Source of the DNA: Mycobacterium sp. 852002-10029_SCH5224772
Lineage (GTDB): Bacteria > Actinomycetota > Actinomycetes > Mycobacteriales > Mycobacteriaceae
DNA length: 64,000 nucleotides
Assembly: GCF_001667315.1 (NCBI RefSeq)
Contig: NZ_LZHT01000106.1
Location: 1 to 64,000, forward strand
Direction: 5' to 3'
Numbering within the stretch: position 1 is the stretch's first letter; each line of letters begins with the position of its first letter. The position numbers were made by a program, and so were the translations under genes. The notes under the pieces were generated by a model that was given only the letters and a program-made list of their open reading frames with translations, was not told the origin of the DNA and did no database searches. Below, piece after piece: positions 50,390 to 59,911 of the stretch.

Positions 50390-51715
50390 ATGCGCGATAA
50401 GCCGTTCGGACGGCGCAGCCTGCTGCGCGGCGCCGGCGCGCTGTCCGCGGCGGCGCTGGCACCGTGGACGGCCGCTTGCGCTCCCGACGACGACGCGCTG
50501 ACCTTCTTTTTCGCGGCCAATCCGGACGAGCGTGACGCCCGGATGCGCATCGTCGACGAGTTTGCGCGCCGCCATCCCGACATCAAGGTCCGGGCCGTGC
50601 TATCCGGGCCGGGCGTCATGCAACAGCTTGCGGCGTTCTGTGTCGGCGGCAAATGCCCAGACGTGCTGATGACGTGGGAACTGTCCTACGCCGAACTCGC
50701 CGACCGCGGTGTGCTGCTGGATCTGAACCCCCTGTTGGCACGCGACAAAACGTTCGCCCGGCACCTCAAGGCGGACAGCATCCCGGCGCTGTATGAAACC
50801 TTCACGTTCAACGGAAGACAGTTCGCACTTCCCGAACAATGGTCGGGAAACTTCCTGTTTTACAACAAACGGCTGTTCGCCGAGGCGGGCGTGCCCGCGC
50901 CGCCGACGACGTGGGAACGGCCTTGGGGTTTCACCGAATTCCTGGATGCGGCCCGCGCGCTGACCAAGCGCGACGCATCCGGGCGGGCCGCGCAGTACGG
51001 CTTCGTCAACACCTGGGTCTCGAACTACTCGGCCGGCCTGTTCGCGATGAACAACGGCGTCCCGTGGTCCACCCCGCGGGTGAATCCGACCCACCTCAAT
51101 TTCGACAACGACGCCTTTCAGCAGGCGGTGCAGTTCTACGCCGACCTGTCCAACGAACATCGGGTCGCGCCGAATGCTTCGGAGACGCAGTCGATGTCGA
51201 CCCCCAACTTGTTTGCGGTGGGGCGGGCGGCGATCGCGCTCGGCGGGCACTGGCGCTACCAGACCTACCTGCGCGCCGAAGACCTCGATTTCGATGTCGC
51301 GCCGTTGCCGGTCGGCCCGGCGCTCGCACACCGACGTGCGGCGTGTTCCGACGTCGGCACCACCGGGCTGGGTATCTCGTCGACCAGTCCGCGCAAGGAG
51401 CAGGCCTGGGAGTTCGTGAAATTCGCGGCCGGTCCGGTCGGGCAAGCGCTGATCGGTGAATCCTGCCTGTTCGTTCCCGTGCTGCGGTCGGCGCTCGAGT
51501 CGGAAGGATTCGCCACCGCCCACCGACGAATCGGCAATCTCAGCGTGCTCACCCAGGGGCCGGCCTTTTCGGAAGGCTTGCCGATCACTCCGGCCTGGGA
51601 GAAGGTCAACGCGTTGATGGACCGCAACTTTGGTCCCGTCCTGCGGGGTCGCCAACCGGCGACGTCCTTGGCCGGCCTGTCCCGCTCCGTCGACGAGGTG
51701 CTGCGCAGTCCATGA
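50390..51715 (+). CDS. Carbohydrate ABC transporter substrate-binding lipoprotein (Rv2041c-like)
   Basis: A 441-residue extracytoplasmic solute-binding protein of the sugar-transport class. The N-terminus MRDKPFGRRSLLRGAG carries a twin-arginine-like signal and a lipobox ending AAC at about residue 30, so it is probably exported by Tat and lipid-anchored. The body has typical features (PDVLMTWELSYAELADRG, EQWSGNFLFYNKRLF, MSTPNLFAVGRAAIALGG). It is first of a four-gene transporter operon with overlapping starts and stops, the same order as Rv2041c to Rv2038c. The sugar is not readable from sequence; disaccharides or glycerol-phosphate-like compounds are usual for the class. Confidence 0.9.
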   Translation: MRDKPFGRRSLLRGAGALSAAALAPWTAACAPDDDALTFFFAANPDERDARMRIVDEFARRHPDIKVRAVLSGPGVMQQLAAFCVGGKCPDVLMTWELSYAELADRGVLLDLNPLLARDKTFARHLKADSIPALYETFTFNGRQFALPEQWSGNFLFYNKRLFAEAGVPAPPTTWERPWGFTEFLDAARALTKRDASGRAAQYGFVNTWVSNYSAGLFAMNNGVPWSTPRVNPTHLNFDNDAFQQAVQFYADLSNEHRVAPNASETQSMSTPNLFAVGRAAIALGGHWRYQTYLRAEDLDFDVAPLPVGPALAHRRAACSDVGTTGLGISSTSPRKEQAWEFVKFAAGPVGQALIGESCLFVPVLRSALESEGFATAHRRIGNLSVLTQGPAFSEGLPITPAWEKVNALMDRNFGPVLRGRQPATSLAGLSRSVDEVLRSP

Positions 51716-52680
51716 CCTCGATGCCTTCAGGTGGTGGGGCCGCCCCGGCGGGGAGAGCGGCCGAACGGGTCCCGAAAAATCAGAGCCCGTGGCGCCGGCA
51801 CGCGCGGGCGGGTCGGCTGTTCGTCGCCCCCAACCTGGTGGCGGTCGCCGTGTTCATGCTCTTTCCGCTGGGCTTCTCCCTGTACATGAGCGTTCAGCGG
51901 TGGGATGTGTTCACACCGCCGAAATTCGTGGGCCTGAAGAACTTCGGAGATCTGTTCACCGCTGACCCACTCTTCGTCATCGCGATCCGCAACACGGTGA
52001 TCTTCACCCTGGGAACGGTGGTGCCGACGGTTGTCATCAGTTTGGCCGTCGCCGGTGTGCTGAACCGGAAAGTCAGGGGCATCGGCATTTTCCGTACCAT
52101 TGTCTTCCTGCCGCTGGCCATCTCATCGGTGGTGATGGCGGTGGTGTGGCAATTCGTTTTCAACACCGACAATGGCTTGCTGAACATCATGCTCGGCTGG
52201 ATTGGGCTCGGCCCCGTCCCCTGGTTGGTCGAGCCCCGCTGGGCCATGGTCTCGCTGTGCATCGTCAGCGTATGGCGCAGCGTGCCCTTTGCCGCGGTCG
52301 TCTTGCTGGCCGCGATGCAGGGCGTCCCGGAGACGGTGTATGAGGCGGCCAAGATCGACGGGGCCAGCGAGACAAGACAATTCGTCTCCATTACGGTGCC
52401 GTTGATCCGGGGGTCGATCTCGTTTGTGGTCATCATTTCGGTCATCCACGCCTTTCAGGCATTTGACATGGTCTACGTCCTCACCGGCCCCAGCGGCGGA
52501 CCGGAATCGGCGACCTACATCTTGGGCATCATGCTGTTCCAGCACGCGTTTTCGTTCCTCGAGTTCGGATATGCATCCGCACTCGCGTGGGTGATGTTCG
52601 CTGTCCTGCTGGTGCTGACCGTGGTGCAGTTGAAAGTCAGCCATCGACGTTCTTTGGAGACTTCGCGTGGGCTTAAGTGA
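51712..52680 (+). CDS. ABC sugar transporter permease 1 (MalF type)
   Basis: A 322-residue inner-membrane permease with six predicted helices after a basic N-terminus (about 1-35). The cytoplasmic EAA loop that docks on the ATPase is EAAKIDGASETRQFVSITVPLIRG (two adjoining parts, near residue 220). The ATG overlaps the stop of the binding-protein gene (ATGA) and its own end overlaps the next gene by 14 bp, so subunits are made in coupled fashion. It corresponds to Rv2040c and should form a heterodimer with the next permease. Confidence 0.92.
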   Translation: MTSMPSGGGAAPAGRAAERVPKNQSPWRRHARAGRLFVAPNLVAVAVFMLFPLGFSLYMSVQRWDVFTPPKFVGLKNFGDLFTADPLFVIAIRNTVIFTLGTVVPTVVISLAVAGVLNRKVRGIGIFRTIVFLPLAISSVVMAVVWQFVFNTDNGLLNIMLGWIGLGPVPWLVEPRWAMVSLCIVSVWRSVPFAAVVLLAAMQGVPETVYEAAKIDGASETRQFVSITVPLIRGSISFVVIISVIHAFQAFDMVYVLTGPSGGPESATYILGIMLFQHAFSFLEFGYASALAWVMFAVLLVLTVVQLKVSHRRSLETSRGLK

Positions 52681-53509
52681 GGTTGTCATCAGGCGCAGCG
52701 CTGTGCGTGGGGGCATGGTCTACGCTGCGCTGCTCGGCATCGCCTGGTGCGCGCTGTTCCCGATAGCGTGGGCGGTGTCGGGCTCGCTGAAAACCGAAGG
52801 CGAGGTCAGCGAGCCCACGCTGCTGCCGGCGCACCCGCGATGGTCCAACTACACCGAAGTGTTCGCGTTGCTGCCGCTCGGGCGAATGTTCTTCAACACC
52901 GTGCTGTACGCGGGGTGCGTCACCGCGGGGCAGGTCTTCTTTTGCTCACTGGCCGGATACGCGTTCGCGCGACTGGACTTCCGCGGCCGCGATGCACTGT
53001 TCGTCGTGTATCTGGGCACGTTGATGGTGCCGCTGACGGTGACGGTGATTCCGCAGTTTCTCGTCATGCGGACCCTGGGATGGGTGGACACCCCGTGGGC
53101 GATGATCGTGCCGGGTTTCTTCGGTAGCGCCTTCGGCACGTATTTGATGCGGCAATTCTTCCGCACCCTGCCTACCGACCTGGAGGAGGCGGCGATACTC
53201 GACGGCTGTTCACCGTGGCAGGTCTATTGGCGCATCCTGCTGCCCCACGCCAGACCGGCGGTGATGGTGCTCGCGGTGCTCACCTGGGTCAACGTCTGGA
53301 ACGATTTTCTGTGGCCACTGTTGATGATTCAGCGCAACAGCCTGGCCACCCTGACTCTGGGGCTGGTCCGGATGCAGGGTGAATACGTTGCCCGCTGGCC
53401 GGTCCTGATGGCAACCTCGATACTCATCATGCTGCCCTTGGTTGTCATCTATGCGTTCGCGCAACGCTCGTTTGTCCGCGGCATCGCGGTCACCGGGATG
53501 GGTGGGTGA
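52667..53509 (+). CDS. ABC sugar transporter permease 2 (MalG type)
   Basis: A 280-residue inner-membrane permease with six helices and the EAA loop EEAAILDGCSPWQVYWRILLP near residue 180. The start is GTG 52667 inside the end of permease 1, and the stop overlaps the ATPase start (GTGA). It corresponds to Rv2039c. Together with permease 1 it forms the translocation pore for the sugar delivered by the lipoprotein. Confidence 0.92.
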   Translation: MGLSEVVIRRSAVRGGMVYAALLGIAWCALFPIAWAVSGSLKTEGEVSEPTLLPAHPRWSNYTEVFALLPLGRMFFNTVLYAGCVTAGQVFFCSLAGYAFARLDFRGRDALFVVYLGTLMVPLTVTVIPQFLVMRTLGWVDTPWAMIVPGFFGSAFGTYLMRQFFRTLPTDLEEAAILDGCSPWQVYWRILLPHARPAVMVLAVLTWVNVWNDFLWPLLMIQRNSLATLTLGLVRMQGEYVARWPVLMATSILIMLPLVVIYAFAQRSFVRGIAVTGMGG

Positions 53510-54582
53510 CCATGGCTTCGGTGAGCTTCGAGCAGGCGACCCGGCGCTATCCCGGAGCGGATCGCCCCGCCCTGGACAACCTGGATCTCGTTGTCGACGA
53601 CGGCGAATTCGTCGTTCTGGTGGGGCCATCCGGATGCGGCAAGACCACATCGTTGCGGATGGTGGCCGGGCTGGAAACCGTGGACTCCGGCCGCATCCGG
53701 ATCGGCGACCGAGACGTCACCAATGTCGATCCCAAGAACCGAGACGTCGCGATGGTCTTTCAGAACTATGCCCTCTACCCGCACATGACGGTTGCGGAAA
53801 ATATGGGCTTTGCCATGAAGATCGCCAAAACTCCGAAGGCGCAGATCCGGGAACGGGTAATGGACGCGGCGAAATTACTTGATCTGCAACCGTATCTCGA
53901 TCGCAAACCGAAGGACCTGTCCGGCGGACAGCGCCAGCGCGTGGCGATGGGCCGCGCGATCGTGCGCCGGCCGCAGGTGTTTTTGATGGACGAGCCGCTG
54001 TCCAATCTCGACGCCAAACTGCGAGTGCAAACCCGCAACCAGATCGCCGCATTGCAACGACGGCTGGGCACCACGACCGTCTACGTCACCCACGACCAGG
54101 TCGAGGCGATGACCATGGGTGACCGCGTCGCCGTGCTACGCGACGGCCTGCTGCAGCAATTCGCCCCGCCCCGCGAGCTCTACCGAAACCCGGGCAACGT
54201 CTTCGTGGCGGGTTTCATCGGGTCGCCGGCGATGAACCTGTTCACCCTGCCCATCACGGATTCCGCTGTGTCGCTTGGTGATTGGCCAGTCACGCTGCCG
54301 CAAGAAATTGCCGGCGGCGCGGGCGAGGTCATCGTCGGGGTCCGTCCCGAACATTTCGAGCTGGGAGGCCAGGGGGTCGAGATGGAGGTCGACGTCGTGG
54401 AAGAGCTGGGGGCCGACGCCTACCTGTATGGGCGAATCACGGGCTCCGGCAAGGTAATCGACGCGCCCATCGTGGCGCGCGCCGACGGACGCAATCCACC
54501 GGAAAGGGGCAGCCGGGTGCGCCTGCATCCGCAGCCGGGGCACCTGCATTTTTTCGGCATGGATGGCCGTCGGCTGTGTTGA
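53506..54582 (+). CDS. ABC sugar transporter ATP-binding protein (UgpC/MalK type)
   Basis: A 358-residue ATPase with Walker A GPSGCGKTTS (near residue 42), Q-loop QNYALYPHM, signature LSGGQRQRVAMGRAI, Walker B VFLMDEPLSNLD and switch VTHDQVEAM. The C-terminal 120 residues form an OB-fold regulatory domain as in MalK/UgpC. The start is GTG 53506 overlapping the permease stop; ATG 53512 is the alternative. It corresponds to Rv2038c. MalK-type ATPases sometimes serve several sugar importers. Confidence 0.93.
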   Translation: MTMASVSFEQATRRYPGADRPALDNLDLVVDDGEFVVLVGPSGCGKTTSLRMVAGLETVDSGRIRIGDRDVTNVDPKNRDVAMVFQNYALYPHMTVAENMGFAMKIAKTPKAQIRERVMDAAKLLDLQPYLDRKPKDLSGGQRQRVAMGRAIVRRPQVFLMDEPLSNLDAKLRVQTRNQIAALQRRLGTTTVYVTHDQVEAMTMGDRVAVLRDGLLQQFAPPRELYRNPGNVFVAGFIGSPAMNLFTLPITDSAVSLGDWPVTLPQEIAGGAGEVIVGVRPEHFELGGQGVEMEVDVVEELGADAYLYGRITGSGKVIDAPIVARADGRNPPERGSRVRLHPQPGHLHFFGMDGRRLC

Positions 54583-54648
54583 TCATGGTTCCGGGTTTCG
54601 GCGTGCCGTGCAGGCACAGCCCGGCCCGGTCCGGCTAGGGTGGTGGCA

Positions 54649-55626
54649 GTGAGTGATGTGCGCGCCGACCTGGTCTGCGAAGGCGGCGGTGTCAGGGGTA
54701 TCGGCCTGGTCGGAGCGGTGGATGCGCTCGCCGAGGCCGGATACCGATTTCCCCGCGTCGCGGGAAGCAGTGCGGGCGCCATTGTCGCGTCGCTGGTGGC
54801 CGCCCTACAGGTCGCCGGTGAGCCGATCAGCCGGCTGGCCGACATCATGCGCACCATCGATTACCGGAAGTTCCTCGACCGCAATCTGATCGGGCGGGTT
54901 CCGCTGATCGGCGGAGCGCTGTCCTTGCTGACGTCGGACGGTGTGTACCGCGGGGCCTACCTCGAACAGTTGCTCGCCGGTCTGCTGGGTGATCTGGGCG
55001 TGCGCACGTTCGGCGATCTGCGCACGGGCGAGCAGCCCGAGCAGTTCGCGTGGTCCCTTGTGGTGACCGCCAGCGACCTGTCACGGCGCCGGCTGGTGCG
55101 AATTCCCTGGGACCTCAGCACGTATGGCATCGATCCCGATGACTTTCCGGTGGCACGCGCGGTGCACGCCTCGTCCGCCATTCCGTACGTGTTCGAGCCC
55201 GTTCGGGTCGGCGGCGCGACGTGGGTGGACGGCGGCTTGCTGTCGGACTTTCCCGTCCAGTTGTTCGACCGGCCGGATGCCCAACCACGATGGCCCACAT
55301 TGGGGATCCGTCTGTCCGCGCGTCCCGGCATCCCGCCCACGCACCCCATCCATGGACCGGTGTCGTTGGGGCTCGCCGCGATCGAGACGCTGGTGAGCAA
55401 CCAGGACAACGCCTACATCGACGATCCCTGCACCGTTCGGCGCACCATCTTCGTCCCCGCCGACGAGGTCAGCCCGATCGACTTCGACATCACCGCGCAG
55501 CAGCGCGAAGCCCTCTACACACGAGGATTGCAAGCGGGCCAACAGTTTCTGCAGACCTGGAATTACGCGGACTATCTGGCGGCCTGCGGAGGCCCGGTAC
55601 TGCGCGACCGCCATCGATCACCGTGA
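54649..55626 (+). CDS. Patatin-like phospholipase (Rv2037c-like)
   Basis: A 325-residue patatin-family acyl hydrolase with the oxyanion loop GGGVRGIG near residue 13, nucleophile elbow GSSAG near residue 43, and the catalytic aspartate in WVDGGLLSDFP near residue 200. The Ser-Asp dyad is therefore complete. It probably cleaves acyl chains from phospholipids or other lipids at the membrane. GTG 54649 is preferred; GTG 54640 and 54643 are in frame upstream. It follows the sugar transporter by 66 bp, as in M. tuberculosis. Confidence 0.85.
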   Translation: MSDVRADLVCEGGGVRGIGLVGAVDALAEAGYRFPRVAGSSAGAIVASLVAALQVAGEPISRLADIMRTIDYRKFLDRNLIGRVPLIGGALSLLTSDGVYRGAYLEQLLAGLLGDLGVRTFGDLRTGEQPEQFAWSLVVTASDLSRRRLVRIPWDLSTYGIDPDDFPVARAVHASSAIPYVFEPVRVGGATWVDGGLLSDFPVQLFDRPDAQPRWPTLGIRLSARPGIPPTHPIHGPVSLGLAAIETLVSNQDNAYIDDPCTVRRTIFVPADEVSPIDFDITAQQREALYTRGLQAGQQFLQTWNYADYLAACGGPVLRDRHRSP

Positions 55627-55650
55627 TCGCGCCGAATCGCGTGTCGCTGC

Positions 55651-55938
55651 CTACCCGCGCGAGCAGCGAATCGCATGCACGCGACGCTGGACACGCTCGA
55701 CGTCATCCGGTGACGGCAGCTGGTTGGTGATTCGGGTGATCTCCACCCCGATGTCAATGGGGCTGATCGGCCATAGCCGGCGCGCGATGAGATCGCTTGC
55801 GATGGCGGTGATGTCATGGCTGCACAGTCGTCGGCGCGTCAACGCCACCAGCGGTACGTGAGCGGGAGCCGGCATACCGGTGGGGTAGCCGGCCCGCACA
55901 AACGCCACAATGCTTGTCACCCAATGCGACAAGTCCAT
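55651..55938 (-). CDS. DUF3349 small protein
   Basis: A 95-residue helical protein matching the mycobacterial DUF3349 pattern: a start like SIVAFVRAGYPTGMP, the middle PLVALTRRRLCSHDITAIASDL, and the end DIGVEITRITNQLPSPDDVERV. The family (for example Rv0543c) has a solved fold but no known function. It converges with the patatin gene 24 bp away. The start ATG 55938 has the weak upstream site GAGGTGG. Confidence 0.8.
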   Translation of the reverse strand: MDLSHWVTSIVAFVRAGYPTGMPAPAHVPLVALTRRRLCSHDITAIASDLIARRLWPISPIDIGVEITRITNQLPSPDDVERVQRRVHAIRCSRG

Positions 55939-56159
55939 ACGTCCACCTCGCTAACCGCCGCAAGTTGCGCATGAGCGGCAGTGCTTGCCTTAGCTAGCAA
56001 CGTACCATCGGCGACGCCATCAGCCAGGTAACGCCACACAGTTAAACGCGCTTTTTGCGGTCGGCCCGGGCAGGCGCGCGAAGAGTGATTTTGCCGACCA
56101 TCGGCACACCGTGGCGCGCCGCAAGGCTGTTTGGCCGCAGGGCTTTCTAGTATTGCCGC

Positions 56160-56993
56160 GTGGTGGATCGCTACGGAACCGATGTGCTGGCCGCGGGCAA
56201 ACGCAAGCCCCGCTCGACCGAACACCCTGCCGAACTGGGCTTGGTCGTCGAGGACGTCGAAACCGGCTACGTCGGCGCGGTGGTGCGCGTCGAATACGGT
56301 CGAGTGGACTTGGAAGACCGGCGCGGACACGTGCGTGGCTTTCCTTTGGGCCCTGGCTATTTGCTCGAGGGACGCCCCGTCATCCTGACCGCGCCGCGGC
56401 GGGCGGCACCGGCCGCCGCGACCAGGACGGCGTCGGGCTCGGTCGCGGTGCCGGGTGTTCGCGCGCGGGTCGCTCGCGCCAGCCGGATCTATGTCGAGGG
56501 CCGCCACGACGCCGAACTCATCGCGCAGGTGTGGGGCGAGGACTTGCGGATCGAAGGCGTCGTCGTCGAGCACCTCGGCGGCGTCGACGACTTGGTGGAC
56601 ATCGTCGCCGAATTCGCGCCCGGCCCGGGGCGGCGGCTGGGTGTGCTCGTCGACCACCTCGTCACGGGTTCCAAGGAAGCCCGGATCGCCGATGCGGTGC
56701 GACGGGGTCCGGGCGGCACCGACACCCTCGTCGTCGGCCACCCCTACGTCGACATCTGGCAGGCCGTGAAGCCGCAGCGGCTGGGGCTGACCGCCTGGCC
56801 GGACGTGCCGCGGCAGGTGGAGTGGAAACACGGCGCGTGTCAGGCGCTTCGCCTGCCCCACGCCGATCAGGCGGACATCGCCAAGGCCTGGCGGCATATC
56901 CGTTCGCGGGTCCGCGACTGGAACGATCTCGAGCCGGCGCTGATCAGCCGGGTCGAAGAACTCATCGATTTCGTGACGCAGCCGGCCCGCTGA
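56160..56993 (+). CDS. DUF3097 protein
   Basis: A 277-residue conserved actinobacterial protein. It starts VDRYGTDVLA and has a small beta-barrel-like N-terminal part (about 20-80, with GFPLGPGYLLEGRPV). A Toprim-like core follows: YVEGRHDAELIAQVWGEDLR near 117, then VEHLGGVDDL, LGVLVDHLVTGSKEARI and VVGHPYVDIW. The glutamate and the DxD-like acidic residues suggest nucleic acid or phosphoryl chemistry, but no member is characterised to my knowledge. The start is GTG 56160. The 221 bp upstream appears non-coding. Confidence 0.78.
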   Translation: MVDRYGTDVLAAGKRKPRSTEHPAELGLVVEDVETGYVGAVVRVEYGRVDLEDRRGHVRGFPLGPGYLLEGRPVILTAPRRAAPAAATRTASGSVAVPGVRARVARASRIYVEGRHDAELIAQVWGEDLRIEGVVVEHLGGVDDLVDIVAEFAPGPGRRLGVLVDHLVTGSKEARIADAVRRGPGGTDTLVVGHPYVDIWQAVKPQRLGLTAWPDVPRQVEWKHGACQALRLPHADQADIAKAWRHIRSRVRDWNDLEPALISRVEELIDFVTQPAR

Positions 56994-57087
56994 CCTCGGT
57001 GCCCGAACGACCAGGGCCGATAGGGGTCTCTCGTAGGTCGGCTACGCTAACCCGAAAGTCCCGATCGGCGGGACGGAAATAGGGCGC

Positions 57088-58656
57088 ATGCAGGGCGTAT
57101 ACGGCGTATTCATAGGCACGTTCCTCATCGGCCTCCGTGAAGGCCTCGAGGCGTCGCTCATCGTGAGCATCGTCGGCGCCTTCCTCAAGCGCAACGGCCA
57201 GACGATCCGCCCGATGTTTGTCGGTGTGGCCGCCGCCGTGGCACTCAGCGTCACTGTGGGCGTCGGCCTCGATCTGTTCGCGGCGAGCCTGCCGCAGGCC
57301 CAGCAAGAGATGATGGAAACCGTCATCAACGCCATCGCCGTGGTGTTCGTGACGTCGATGATCATCTGGATGAACGGCAACGCCGCACAGCTCAAGGGCG
57401 AGCTGGAGCGCGAAGCCCGGCAAGCGGTCAACCGCGGCGGCGCGCTCGCGCTGGCCGCCATGGCCTTCCTCGCCGTCCTCAAGGAGGGCTTCGAGACGTC
57501 GGTGTTCTTGCTGGCTGCCGCCGAGACGTCGCACGGCAACCGGTGGTTGGCCCTGCTCGGTGGCGCGGTGGGCATCGCGACGGCGATCGGGCTCGGCGTG
57601 GCCCTGTACCTGGGTGGCCTGCGACTCAACCTCGGCCGGTTTTTCCGGGTCACCGGGGTGTTTTTGGTCCTGATCGCCGCTGGGCTGGTGGTGGGCGCGC
57701 TGCGCACCGCGCACGAGGCGGGCTGGGTGAACGTCGGCCAGCAACAGGTGCTCGACCTGTCCGGCTGGATACCGGCCAATTCCGTCCTGGGCGCGGTGAC
57801 CGCGGGCGTGTTCGGCATCCCCGCCGACCCGCGCCTCATCGAGGTGCTGGGCTGGCTGCTGTATGCCGTGCCGGTGCTCATCGTGTTTCTGTGGCCGGCC
57901 AGGCTGGCCGCCGCGCCGCGGGTCCGCGGCCGGCTGCTGGCGGCCGCCTGCGCGTTGCTGCTCATCGTCGCGGCTTCGCTGACGGTGACGCCCGCCGGTA
58001 GCTCGTCGCCGAGCGTGCGGGTGCGCACCGTCACCGATCGCTCCGGCAATACCGCCGCGGTGTCGATGGCGACCGGGCCGCACGGCCGCGAGCTGACCGT
58101 CGCCCCCCAGGGCACCTCGACCGTCCGCAACATCCTGCTGGTCCCGGCAGACGACCGAACGGTGGACGGCTTGCCGGTCCAGGTGTGGCAGGCTTCCGAG
58201 GCTGCCGGGGCCGATGGCGCGCCGGAAGTCACGCTGGATCAGTTGCTGAGCATGAAGGGGGGCCGGCTGCCGGTCGGCATCGCGGCCGGCCGCACCCCGG
58301 GGCCGTTTCAGGGTCAATGGTCAACGACCACGGTGTATACCGTGCTGGCGCAAGGTGATTACGTGGTAAGTGCACAGGCGACGAGCAACCGCACGGCGAT
58401 CTTGACCGGCGGTGGGCTGACCGGGGCCAAGACCGTCAGTCTTGGCGGGTTGGTGACGGATTGGTCCACGTCCGGTGCCGAAGACCGGCAGGTCGCGGCG
58501 CAGCTCGCCGCCCGACATCGCGACCACGCGGAACGGCAACTGTGGAACGTCTGGCTTCCGTTGGTGCTGGGCGGTTTCGCCCTGATGTGCGGTCTCGGCG
58601 CTATAGCCTCGATGCGGCAACGACCCGCCGGCCACACGAGAGAGGAAAACCATTGA
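57088..58656 (+). CDS. efeU: Ferrous iron permease EfeU with extracytoplasmic extension
   Basis: A 522-residue FTR1/EfeU-family permease. The first iron-binding motif is R17-E-G-L-E21 (LREGLEAS) in helix 1 and the second is K132-E-G-F-E136 in helix 4; together they form the iron path through the seven-helix core (about 5-300). Unusually for EfeU, about 190 residues of hydrophilic, probably extracytoplasmic sequence follow (about 310-490), ending in one more helix and a basic tail. The stop overlaps the efeO start (TTGA). With EfeO and EfeB it forms an acid-induced, oxidase-linked Fe(II) importer. Confidence 0.9.
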   Translation: MQGVYGVFIGTFLIGLREGLEASLIVSIVGAFLKRNGQTIRPMFVGVAAAVALSVTVGVGLDLFAASLPQAQQEMMETVINAIAVVFVTSMIIWMNGNAAQLKGELEREARQAVNRGGALALAAMAFLAVLKEGFETSVFLLAAAETSHGNRWLALLGGAVGIATAIGLGVALYLGGLRLNLGRFFRVTGVFLVLIAAGLVVGALRTAHEAGWVNVGQQQVLDLSGWIPANSVLGAVTAGVFGIPADPRLIEVLGWLLYAVPVLIVFLWPARLAAAPRVRGRLLAAACALLLIVAASLTVTPAGSSSPSVRVRTVTDRSGNTAAVSMATGPHGRELTVAPQGTSTVRNILLVPADDRTVDGLPVQVWQASEAAGADGAPEVTLDQLLSMKGGRLPVGIAAGRTPGPFQGQWSTTTVYTVLAQGDYVVSAQATSNRTAILTGGGLTGAKTVSLGGLVTDWSTSGAEDRQVAAQLAARHRDHAERQLWNVWLPLVLGGFALMCGLGAIASMRQRPAGHTREENH

Positions 58657-59909
58657 CGGTCAATCGTACCGTGCGGCCGAGGCGCCGGCCCCTCAAGATG
58701 TGGCCGGCCGCAACGGCTTTGAGCGCGGCCATGGCGTTGGCTGCGGCCGGTTGCGGCCACTCGAGCACTGACTCGGGCCCCGCAACACCGCCGAAGCCCG
58801 GCGGCACCAACGCCGTGAAGGTCACCATGACCAACACCGAGGGCAAGGACGGCTGCGCGCTGGACACCACCAACGTGCCCGCCGGGCCGGTGACCTTCAC
58901 GGTGGCCAACACGAACGCACCCGGGATCAACGAAGTCGAATTGCTCAGGGACCAGCGAATCGTCGGCGAAAAGGAGAACCTCGCACCCGGCCTGAACCCG
59001 GTATCGTTCACCGTCACGCTGGACGGCGGTGCTTACCAGCTCTACTGTCCCGGCGCGAGCACCGAATACCAGACCCTGACCGTGACGGGCACCGCGCCGG
59101 CGACACCGACGGGCACCGTGGCGAGCATCCTCAGCCAGGGCACCAAGGACTACGCGGCCTACATCGTCAACCAGATCGGACAGCTCAACGACGGCGTGAA
59201 GGCACTCGATGCCGCCGTGCAAGCGGGCAACGTCGACGCCGCGAAGGTGGCCTATGCCAAAGCCCGGTTGTTCTGGGAGCGTACGGAGTCCACCGTCGAG
59301 GGATTCGTGCTGCCGGGCTTCGTGGTCGGTGACAACGCCGGCAACCTCGACTATCTGATCGACATGCGTGAGTCCACGCCGGTCGACGCCAAGGTCGGCT
59401 GGAAGGGCTTCCACGCCCTCGAGCGTGATCTGTGGCAGGGCGGCGCGATCACCCCCGCAACGAAGGCGTTCAGCACCGAATTGGTGGGCAACGTCGGCAA
59501 ATTGAACGGCATCGTCGCCACTCTGGCGTATAAGCCGGAGGACCTGGCCAACGGTGCCAGCGACCTGATCGAAGAGATTCAAAACACCAAGATCACCGGT
59601 GAGGAAGAGGCCTTCAGTCACATTGACCTGGTTGACTTTTCGGGCAATGTCGAAGGCGCCCAGCAGGCGTACGCATCGTTACGGCCTGGCCTGGAAAGGA
59701 TCGACGCCAGCCTGGTCAAGGAGATCGATCAGCAGTTTCAGAGCGTGCTCGCCGCGCTGGGCGGCTATCGCGATCCCACCGCGTTGGGCGGTTACCGGAC
59801 CTACACTCCCGCCTTGAAGACCAGCGACGCGCCAAAGCTGACCGCGGTCATCCAGCCGCTCCACCAGAGCCTGTCCACCGTCGCCCAAAAAGTTGTCGCG
59901 GGCGGCTGA
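58653..59909 (+). CDS. efeO: EfeO, cupredoxin plus M75 iron-binding lipoprotein
   Basis: A 418-residue secreted lipoprotein. The signal peptide (WPAATALSAAMALAAAGC) places the lipidated cysteine near residue 34. A cupredoxin-like domain (about 50-150) is followed by the M75/imelysin-like helical domain (about 165-415), with FWERTESTVEGFV, LDYLIDMRE and the HxxE motif in WKGFHALERDLW, the likely iron site. The start is TTG 58653, overlapping the efeU stop, with AGAGAGG upstream. It captures iron for EfeU. Two bases separate its stop from efeB. Confidence 0.92.
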   Translation: MTVNRTVRPRRRPLKMWPAATALSAAMALAAAGCGHSSTDSGPATPPKPGGTNAVKVTMTNTEGKDGCALDTTNVPAGPVTFTVANTNAPGINEVELLRDQRIVGEKENLAPGLNPVSFTVTLDGGAYQLYCPGASTEYQTLTVTGTAPATPTGTVASILSQGTKDYAAYIVNQIGQLNDGVKALDAAVQAGNVDAAKVAYAKARLFWERTESTVEGFVLPGFVVGDNAGNLDYLIDMRESTPVDAKVGWKGFHALERDLWQGGAITPATKAFSTELVGNVGKLNGIVATLAYKPEDLANGASDLIEEIQNTKITGEEEAFSHIDLVDFSGNVEGAQQAYASLRPGLERIDASLVKEIDQQFQSVLAALGGYRDPTALGGYRTYTPALKTSDAPKLTAVIQPLHQSLSTVAQKVVAGG

Positions 59910-59911
59910 TC

